Below, piece after piece: positions 9,001-13,125 of a DNA stretch of 20,033 bases. The notes beneath the pieces were generated by a model. It searched no databases, was not told the DNA's origin, and saw only the letters and a list, made by a program, of their open reading frames with translations. Source of the DNA: a virus. A program made the position numbers and the translations under genes. Within the stretch, counting starts at the first letter, position 1. Each line of letters opens with the position of its first letter. Location of the stretch: IMG/VR virus record IMGVR_UViG_3300029448_000024, positions 44,966-64,998 of that record; one strand, written 5' to 3'.

Positions 9001-10465
9001 CCTGACTCTCACGCACAGACGTTCTACCACCACCAACTAAACCAATAAGAGCACCAATAATGTACTGCTCTCTTGCTTCTGGGTTGGTAAAGGTCTGTGC
9101 TCCTTTGGTAAGTATGCCTGGGAAGGCTTCTCCAAGTGCTCCGAACTCTTTGTCGAAGGCATTGATGCGGCTCTGTGTAATCAGAGATTCTGCAAGCTCA
9201 CCCAAGCCAGCATCCTCCATCTTTGCCATCTGGTATTCTGTGACACCTTCTTGTATAGCGTATTGAGAAGCTTCTTCAAAACCCTCTGTTGCAGACGTCT
9301 TGAACATGGGTGCCATGAATCTACCTGCCTGTGCAACTTGTCTAACACCAACAGGAAGATCTGCTAATCGGTCGACAACTGCTCCTTTACCTGCTGCCTG
9401 TTCTGCTTTGGTTGTGCGGCGCAGCCAGTTTGACTTGACCCTTGACTTTGCAAAGGGACGCAATAGACCACGGAAGGTGATGGCGTTAGTTGCTGTAAGA
9501 ACAGCCACATTGCCGTAGAATGCAGCAGCCTCAGCTTCTTGAGCTTGCAGCTTTATTTGTTGCATCTCTTGTGCAGTCAGTGTAGGATCTTCTCCGTTAA
9601 ATGCTTTACGGTCCTGCGCTTGTTTAACCAGCTTTTCATAGGTAACCTTTCCGGTTTCTCTGCCTTCAAGCGCTGCCTCTCCGAGAGAAGAGTAGAATGA
9701 TCCCTCTAGATATGCTAGACCGCTCCCAACTTTTTGAGCTGTAGCTCTAGTGTTTCTATACGTAGCTAAAGCTTTGCCGATAGATGCTCCGCTTGCAAGT
9801 GTCTTACCTGTTCTGTAGGCGGCAAGAGCACGAGACAACTTAAGTGCTTGCCCTGCTCTTCCTATAACCCCAAGGCCACCTGTAGCATAAATGCTTGCAG
9901 CTGTACCGAGTAGGAATCCTAAGCCGTCAAAGGCTTTGTCTGTCAAGAAGTTCATAGTGAAGATACCTCCAGGGGTACCCACTTTCGACAGTTCTTCTTG
10001 TGTATAATAATGTGGCATGCTCTCTCGAGCAGCTTCTCTCCACTTCTCCGTATCAATAGTACGAGCGTGCTTTGCTTCGTACCGAGCTAAACTCTTTTGA
10101 TTTCTAGGAACACTCAGATCGGTGGCATAGTCAAGCAAGCCGGCCATTCCTGTGAACGTATTCACAAAGGAAGAAGCCGCAGTGACTCCCATCTTACCTA
10201 TACCTCTGCTGAACTTCTCCCAGTTGCCTTGCCGCTGAGCTCGTATCTCTTCGTAGTCTACACTACCAGCAGAGACGCCCAATCCGTAGTCAGCGTATTT
10301 ACCGAAGTCCCCCGTAGAAGAGGCCCCAAATAGGTTTTGGGTGACGCTTCCATCAGCAAACTTTGATAAATCGCTTCTTTTTACTTTTAGTCCTGTCAGA
10401 GGATCTGTATACGAAGGCTCTACAGGAAGTCCGCTGAGTGGGTCAAGTTGGGTGCTGTCGCTCAT
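2..10465 (-). CDS. Giant crAss-like virion protein with zincin and RNA-polymerase (DPBB) motifs, 3' end outside window
   Basis: The frame is open from an ATG at 10465 to the left edge (3,488 codons, no in-frame stop when checked line by line), so the C-terminus is missing. Visible layout: an N-terminal region with RAQRQGNWEKF near residue 75 and a Gly-rich hydrophobic stretch around 179-210; EGFEEASQY at 394; a hydrophobic segment at 468-481; a charged helical region to about 890; a Gln-rich linker (893-960); a beta-rich region to about 1420; an acidic linker (1425-1520); a zincin-like domain with H1580-E-A-F-H1584; a long helical region with ESAKKG at 2692-2697; RIPNQ at 2946; and DFDID at 2985-2989, like the catalytic aspartates of two-barrel RNA polymerases. 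In crAss-like phages such giants are virion-packaged and include the RNAP that transcribes early genes. It follows the 884-aa gene after 3 nt and has no strong Shine-Dalgarno. It contains no cysteine. Polymerase and protease activity are inferred from motifs only; an inactive polyvalent protein is the alternative. Confidence 0.82.
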   Translation of the reverse strand, partial: MSDSTQLDPLSGLPVEPSYTDPLTGLKVKRSDLSKFADGSVTQNLFGASSTGDFGKYADYGLGVSAGSVDYEEIRAQRQGNWEKFSRGIGKMGVTAASSFVNTFTGMAGLLDYATDLSVPRNQKSLARYEAKHARTIDTEKWREAARESMPHYYTQEELSKVGTPGGIFTMNFLTDKAFDGLGFLLGTAASIYATGGLGVIGRAGQALKLSRALAAYRTGKTLASGASIGKALATYRNTRATAQKVGSGLAYLEGSFYSSLGEAALEGRETGKVTYEKLVKQAQDRKAFNGEDPTLTAQEMQQIKLQAQEAEAAAFYGNVAVLTATNAITFRGLLRPFAKSRVKSNWLRRTTKAEQAAGKGAVVDRLADLPVGVRQVAQAGRFMAPMFKTSATEGFEEASQYAIQEGVTEYQMAKMEDAGLGELAESLITQSRINAFDKEFGALGEAFPGILTKGAQTFTNPEAREQYIIGALIGLVGGGRTSVRESQAAREKRDIQEKLFNDPKFYQLSENSEKAGVESAYLKAMDEAEARGDEELYNYYQKRLRAAQILRHYEAGSLDMFREMIEDAKTLPEKEFKELFGYEEKQKVDQNKVIDDIIEQSKEVEKTADAIDTLFTTAKVQGGSRLFMSKEDKEFEDEKLRDEALYRQFLKQEASTIDLVQGSIGEVLDQIEAIFPDSDLTIEVEQKDGQKRTVNMKQRLRDYSRARFGSLIDTENVSMVGPGLAKNIANLLIEAQKKLVAGEISPVQYELFDAKVAELTRLINAKNNASTALRNLLRDPETRDLAISRAKLVETMARQAKIDEVVDTAIADTVTPEELENKMAGFKQSGVSREAMIRAKDEVRKRKSETASARSTWDTMTRTDVVNLKNLSPLQEKLRTTYLKDRTQEEPKRDTAEAARKRQAARQAKERQNQKQDDTAAGQTKQGQQQDSGEGATGSGANNASNQADALLTTANGQREVVLTQDGKVVVSSEGTPMPNDLHSQRTVDGKPVIDRADLLDTEEVKAGTEVELVVVEDSWWLENRNKAEFANQAEHIPIYVRVPGKGIIGVLTANNSALRRTVYEEFKKGEQGQTVTVQIEKKHLNNRNNARVEQQDGTTVPFLSNVIEVYGPGVAIGVIKFDRESPTEKQIVVSTPAGASPQDIAALNLAADQAKARLGKVFPGTVLAFYKDSNGAYRYNVLQTAKLNEAEQEEALKLLQESSDEAAYQRLIDLVGFNTLDPGNFNLNPELFLSVESDFLPGTNKRIIRLAIPIPTSNPKQANSFLVAAIDNQTLAGLVKGELTAADIIKDKAVFGNLIQEVTINEDGNVRTTGVGFQVLKGDVAVEFINSFVQETANLIAKKRRQMNADRLGDPEYVASILNEQRERATTDTTVGSANPVSTDLVRHNGSLFHGIGLSFNSAELKIGGKKVTVKTAPVAAPAPNSNSAQDLFNKAAQERQESEERSAEEKGPEEKSEAERNDEMAEEGSSDPEAAAELDELLKQFEETGEVPGQESEKPPSDDQIDNDAADAPFRLANEAPTKRMNRNQARAWLRERGIPVEFYEIAQQVGNSVAHGYMKNATVYLWNNAEVGTEYHEAFHYVFRTLLNDKQREGLYKEARKKFNLPNATELELEEAMAEDFRDYVFTAEATADTIPGKILKFFKDIFNFIKSIFIDPVSIDQIYSLIESNKFPKKYQRNTQKFQNTTAYRLVDGMKKDAELQKQTIDSISTVFINQLQQIRKDSPELDDKVAIADLLGRSEENKGVIAEFFLLHSITMPDGTYVSEEALAEFVKAKTKPERGVIAKKYGFRVGIPMLDAVMTGALPISMVKGDKAMTKNDRDMAARIFFQVWNNWFDVTDEIGNVDKFGFREATILNLKKYGFTIKGRMKIREGLQQDEDLAQKEETNYDKIYAISHFEQDPIKTVSQEVRLMFSRILNQNPNKLGMYTYTDVDETIRAAVAASVGSLSYEEILGNIQEAAQVHKVLEPVAAYLSSGNVKASDAAALRRFLTKAYTEQRIVQEEMVEEAMQVRLVNSDRKSAAIAWQTTWGREGKQTSVVDRQTAVLKEDTDGNVVFHNNIVNGKDRFTQIKGAILAYNKATTLEAKAEALGDFMWYMSLGMGRTQEEANRRVLAYVQKHGNQEADKMFNITARLAGKVMNVTREGGVIKKISLKEGPVVNFFKAEGSSVKALAEVAAEFTLPTALAYVDGQGKTIYPYNLPTTFSIHLEDLAKGEESELYQLMMQDPSLAMNFGESDKARALMLYLIENKNFEITSFSLDSLMNEVLEQGAIGYNKLSERDSLILRMNAFLNQNQEFAFIPLPVQETRGRMDFLKVPKFGDPVATSMDKAGIPRQGGVANMIRRIVLRDLVRIATNPNINGFHLSGFTDAEVGGLKLSELVQDAMQHPRDPVYKEFFDAVTEQVNNYLNTELLQYKDDFMKELVKYNILAVEDGKYVIPEGSRLDDSKKRYGDANALVESYIITDLIARVEMAQMFRGGLPQFKDVAAFYKRMGLLNTPGDKFLMRGEFQGDENYGMPEVIKEASIQKLNLQDPYHNEIADRIYDMYVKYFIERVGRSQEEAEAEAKALADQYRTTNLDADHTDAQAFISPRMFQYIEQGLARWTPEDDVWFEKYMSGEGEWAAPFTPAYKFYAEQMLIDNGTLIADMQKNSYVVLTKELAEGNELLTAMYNRMMDPNDPIDIINTESAKKGFKGQLFQVDQSAEGAMFDGLQAREMDASKLFMPQIINDKADMEAKMNRQIRKGIPSMVENDVTYTLPDGTTLTGEELLKQYHQTHSDIVDAQYDRLEKELGYDKLKKDPSNPELRLNFLQRVRELIYDNAARNNKIDSNLDKQMIIVEDILQQRYDFNVPISFPVYQREYQNLISALFKTNVHSVKLPGRELVQVAGPGKWKIGDEVRELRHLDIDPKTGRVKHAEIMVSEDIAERLGLEIGTTGVLYRIPNQDYSSNVPSKIVGILPRGYSKTVIVPGNITIQTGSDFDIDKLFALFRNTSPKTKLAENKNRMLDFVEAVLLDPSTAPYLFKPLTQDTLDALASDPEIARDGALPFDHPLVEVRMESNYKSAATLVGGYANGITGWNIAAVAARYADPESDYVSDGIIVDASKHFLLNGVLLNQINVTSPFTGERTLDGMVERLSAALDAAKGLIHNTLNDNEHTLNATVYLKSIGFEDADIVALMTTPLVRQFVEQRRTFPNKGVGTVFNELGIARKTYKKIVKNDKEMETSVVDTAELKEITAAGETDTERAENAFLAFAKAYAAGNSLSEFYKIIAADNLDGMGDYAEKEAYLDVLENYRRGKDGNIVGYTEVEKILEGDAYPMAKAHFRQYQREVEMSTQLFLTASVGVRAFKEQFKEVTGKIKLSEQEHRYIDRAMFYHILTKDGSPLASFMSKDRVRQMLLKPNDNLYTQVQQLLDDVPALEDHAFLGSVVESPGYSDERNRVWGISIENTEKMTAQKRDEVIQSFLDILYNPEKFTAGMENAE
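1466..1648 (-). other. Predicted RNA-polymerase catalytic double-psi beta-barrel core (within the giant protein)
   Basis: Residues about 2940-3000 read LYRIPNQ, a hydrophobic strand (KIVGILPRGY), a second strand (KTVIVPGNITIQ), then GSDFDIDKLF. This has the spacing of the cellular beta-prime barrel: R-x-P, a strand, then the N-A-D-F-D-G-D loop that holds catalytic magnesium. The three aspartates are D2985, D2987 and D2989. The glycine of the canonical DFDGD is isoleucine here. The alignment was made by eye. Catalytic activity is inferred. Confidence 0.68.
5546..5884 (-). other. Zincin-type metalloprotease domain (HEAFH) within the giant protein
   Basis: Residues about 1528-1640 contain EVGTEYHEAFHYVF, with the HExxH zinc/catalytic helix at H1580, E1581 and H1584. 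About 34 residues later comes LEEAMAEDF (E1618, E1619, E1623), suited to supply the third zinc ligand as in gluzincin-type enzymes. A beta-strand (ATVYLWNN) precedes the helix, as zincins usually show. All key residues are present, so activity is plausible. The substrate is unknown; self-cleavage at the flanking linkers or processing of other virion proteins is inference. Confidence 0.7.
5906..6193 (-). other. Acidic disordered linker just before the zincin domain
   Basis: Residues about 1425-1520 are dominated by Glu, Asp, Ser and Pro (for example EERSAEEKGPEEKSEAE, then DEMAEEGSSDPEAAAELDE) and run directly into the zincin-like domain. It is predicted to be disordered and exposed. It is one of two strongly biased linkers in the visible part of the giant protein and a natural candidate for proteolytic separation of the N-terminal part from the protease/polymerase part (inference). 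Confidence 0.6.
7586..7789 (-). other. Gln/Lys/Gly-rich disordered linker in the giant protein
   Basis: Residues about 893-960 are low complexity: first Arg/Lys/Gln/Ala-rich (RKRQAARQAKERQNQKQ), then Gly/Ser/Asn/Gln-rich (GEGATGSGANNASNQ). The stretch separates a long charged helical region from a beta-rich region, so it marks a likely domain boundary and a possible processing point. No cleavage motif can be assigned. Confidence 0.6.
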
Positions 10466-10468
10466 AGA

Positions 10469-13123
10469 TTACGTATTGTTGGCGATACTCTTGACCCCGT
10501 TGTAGTACTGAATGAACTCACTAACACTCATCTCCTGCTCTACTGTATCTAACCCGTTACCGCTGGCTTTTATCTTAACTCGACCAACACCTGCGACAAT
10601 GTCCGTTTCTTCGTCTTGTAGTGGCCTGATGGTCGGGAATACAGTAATCTCGAAGTTTCTTCCGTTAATGTTGTCTGTCATGCGCACGCCTTCTTCGGGA
10701 CTGTAGGCGCCAGGAATGTTAAGCATCAAAGATAGCGCATTATTGATTAACATTCCTCCAGGACTATTATAGGTGTTCTCTATTTGGCTAGCAAATGCTG
10801 GATCAAAGCTTTGAATAACATCATCATATAACATCGTTATTGTTGACGTTGGTAGTGCTATGTTTTTGTCTGCACCACTGACCTTTTTCAAGTCCAATAC
10901 AACTGCAGCTTTCATGCCAGCAGGTGTTAGAATCTGAGTAAACTTAACGCCAGCTATTTCAGCTGCGTTGAGTCCGTCGCCTAAGGCCTGAGCAACAGTC
11001 TTAACTTCTTCACCCATCGTAGAATCTCTGACTATACTGACGTTGGCGTAGGTATTCATGTTGACTCCTTTGAGTTCATCGTTAACTGCCTTAGACAGCT
11101 TACCATCAGTATCTCCTAAAGCGGTAGAGCTAACCCCCATACGGTAGTTGACGCTCTTCTTGCTACTCAAAAATTCATCTGACGTATTTTTACCCGCGCC
11201 TATGTTCTGCATGAGGACAGTATTTGCATTCTGACCAAGCTGAGTTGCAGTATCAACTATTGTAGTTGTGTAGGTTTCAGGGTCTCCCATTCCAGAGACC
11301 TGAGGCGCGCCCATTCCGTATGGAGATTGACGTGTTGCTTGTTGCTCTCTGTTGATAGACACATCTTTTGCCAGGGCGATAAGTTCTGCGGCTTCTTCTT
11401 CTCCAACCCCAAACATTTGAGACACGATTGTGCCCATCGAGCTCATTTTATCTACGTTGGAGTTACGGAAGACACTGTCCATGCTGTCTACATTTTGCAG
11501 CATTCTTGCCAGTATCACAATCTTAGCAGCTTCTCTACTGCCCTCTGTTGGCTCTTCGTTCTTTACAATAACTGTATTCGTTTCTTCATCGTATACGTAG
11601 TTCTGATTCAGATCAACAGTGTTGTAGTAGTCAGCCATTCCCCCGACCACTTCCATTTCTTGGGTGGCCACATCGGATAGAACGTTGGCAGTAAAGTTCT
11701 CGCCCCAGTCCCCATAAGACTTACGTAACAGCATACGAGATGCTTCCATCTCTGCATTGTTATAGTCTATCGTTGACTTAACCTGCTGCAGCTGCTGTAC
11801 AACTATACCTCTGTCCAAGTCTGGGTTGAGGGCAATAATCTCGTTAGCGATATTGTTGACCGCATCTGGCATTGCAAACCTTTCTTCGAGGGGAACAGGG
11901 TTTCTAGAGGTAATGATGTCTTGAAGCACAGGCAGAACTTGGACTGCTGCTTGCACCGTAGAGGTGTTAGCTGTTTGGAGTCTAGTGATATTGTCGTTCA
12001 CACTACTCGCCGTTACTTCTCCGGTACTGTCAACAATGTTGGTAGACACATTCATCAGTTCCCCGCCCGGGGTAACCACAGTATACGAACCACTCTGTGC
12101 GTTATCTTCTTGGAGTCTTTCGTTGAGGGCTTTGTCGTAGCTGATCTTGTGGCTACCACCGTAAGCACTTGGCTGTCTAGTAGCGAGTGCAGTACCAACG
12201 TAGTTAGAGTAGTCTTTATTGTATGCAATGGCTCTTGCAGCTTGACGCTTCATGCCAGGAGAGCCGCTATTGAGTATCTGACGCAGTTGAGCAGCACCTT
12301 GCGCCTCGTCTGCGTCCTCCATGTCTGTAATCTGCTTAGAGATTATCATGTTGAGGGTAGGCTCATCCATATCCATCGTAGCAAAGTCTGCACTTTGGTT
12401 CATGTACGCAGCGACATCGGGCCTGTTCAGGATATTTTGTGTAACAGCTGCAACAGTTTCTTGAGGTATGTACTCAATGGTTTGTTGCTGGTCTTCTACA
12501 GCGTAGACCAGCCCGTCTGGGCCTGTTTGGTATCCTTTTACAGTGTACCCTCCCTCTTTTATCTCTGGGATATCATTGAGAGCGTCTAGTATTTCTTGCT
12601 GGACATCAACATACTGAGCGATAGGGGTACCACCATAGTAACTTTCTATCTTGGCCTTCCCTCTTTCATCGAGCTCTAGCCCGGCGTATGGTACATAGTC
12701 TCCTCCTTGCTGAGAGAGCCTGCTCTTCTTTAGCCAGCCCTGGTAATCAGACATAGTAATCTTACCCTCTTCAAGGAGTTTTTCTTTGGCTTCCTTGTCA
12801 GTTTGGTATAGCTCGTAGTTCTTGGCCAAAGGAGTTGCGGCCTCGCGGTATTGTTGTGCCAGCGTCTGCACTGGGATGAACATGTTTTCGTAGTCACCTC
12901 TTTGTGCAAGCTCGTCGATCTTACCTCTAGTGTTTTGGTAGAGGTCTTTGTAGATAGCCTGATCATTAGAAAATGACGCAACGGGAAGTTGCGCCATGCT
13001 TTCTGATATTGCGTCTTGCTTCTGGAAGTTCAGCAAGTATCGTTCTCTAAGGGTTTCAGATATCTCCGTAGACCCTGGGTCAACGAACTGGCTGAGAGGA
13101 CTGTATAGATTTCTATAGGCCAT
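10469..13123 (-). CDS. Predicted internal virion (cargo-type) protein, 884 aa
   Basis: The product is not assigned a biochemical function. It starts at an ATG at 13123 sharing one base with the TAA of the upstream gene (TAATG), which suggests translational coupling, and ends with TAA 3 nt before the giant gene. The first ~140 residues (starting MAYRNLYSPLSQF) are strongly helical and charged; they resemble, from memory, N-termini of crAss-like virion proteins placed between the tail and RNAP genes. The middle alternates helical and Gly/Ser/Thr-rich segments, including a Gly/Met/Pro-rich patch (QSPYGMGAPQVSGMGDP). The C-terminal ~200 residues look beta-rich (for example NFEITVFPTIRP). There is no signal peptide, obvious transmembrane segment or catalytic motif, and no cysteine. 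By position and composition it is probably packaged in the capsid and ejected with the giant protein; a structural ring or core role is the alternative. Confidence 0.72.
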   Translation of the reverse strand: MAYRNLYSPLSQFVDPGSTEISETLRERYLLNFQKQDAISESMAQLPVASFSNDQAIYKDLYQNTRGKIDELAQRGDYENMFIPVQTLAQQYREAATPLAKNYELYQTDKEAKEKLLEEGKITMSDYQGWLKKSRLSQQGGDYVPYAGLELDERGKAKIESYYGGTPIAQYVDVQQEILDALNDIPEIKEGGYTVKGYQTGPDGLVYAVEDQQQTIEYIPQETVAAVTQNILNRPDVAAYMNQSADFATMDMDEPTLNMIISKQITDMEDADEAQGAAQLRQILNSGSPGMKRQAARAIAYNKDYSNYVGTALATRQPSAYGGSHKISYDKALNERLQEDNAQSGSYTVVTPGGELMNVSTNIVDSTGEVTASSVNDNITRLQTANTSTVQAAVQVLPVLQDIITSRNPVPLEERFAMPDAVNNIANEIIALNPDLDRGIVVQQLQQVKSTIDYNNAEMEASRMLLRKSYGDWGENFTANVLSDVATQEMEVVGGMADYYNTVDLNQNYVYDEETNTVIVKNEEPTEGSREAAKIVILARMLQNVDSMDSVFRNSNVDKMSSMGTIVSQMFGVGEEEAAELIALAKDVSINREQQATRQSPYGMGAPQVSGMGDPETYTTTIVDTATQLGQNANTVLMQNIGAGKNTSDEFLSSKKSVNYRMGVSSTALGDTDGKLSKAVNDELKGVNMNTYANVSIVRDSTMGEEVKTVAQALGDGLNAAEIAGVKFTQILTPAGMKAAVVLDLKKVSGADKNIALPTSTITMLYDDVIQSFDPAFASQIENTYNSPGGMLINNALSLMLNIPGAYSPEEGVRMTDNINGRNFEITVFPTIRPLQDEETDIVAGVGRVKIKASGNGLDTVEQEMSVSEFIQYYNGVKSIANNT

Positions 13124-13125
13124 TA
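13121..13125 (-). promoter_or_regulatory. TAATG stop-start overlap (translational coupling)
   Basis: The TAA of the 895-aa gene (13125-13123) and the ATG of the 884-aa gene (13123-13121) share the A at 13123. Upstream lies only a purine-rich run encoding the basic C-terminus (AGAAAGAAG-like), which may act as a weak ribosome contact. Re-initiation by terminating ribosomes is the likely way the second gene is translated. Confidence 0.75.

Noticed and set aside
10466-10468. Promoter or terminator between the genes
   Set aside because: Intergenic gaps are only 2-3 nt. No hairpin followed by a U-tract, and no convincing promoter, was seen at the junctions.
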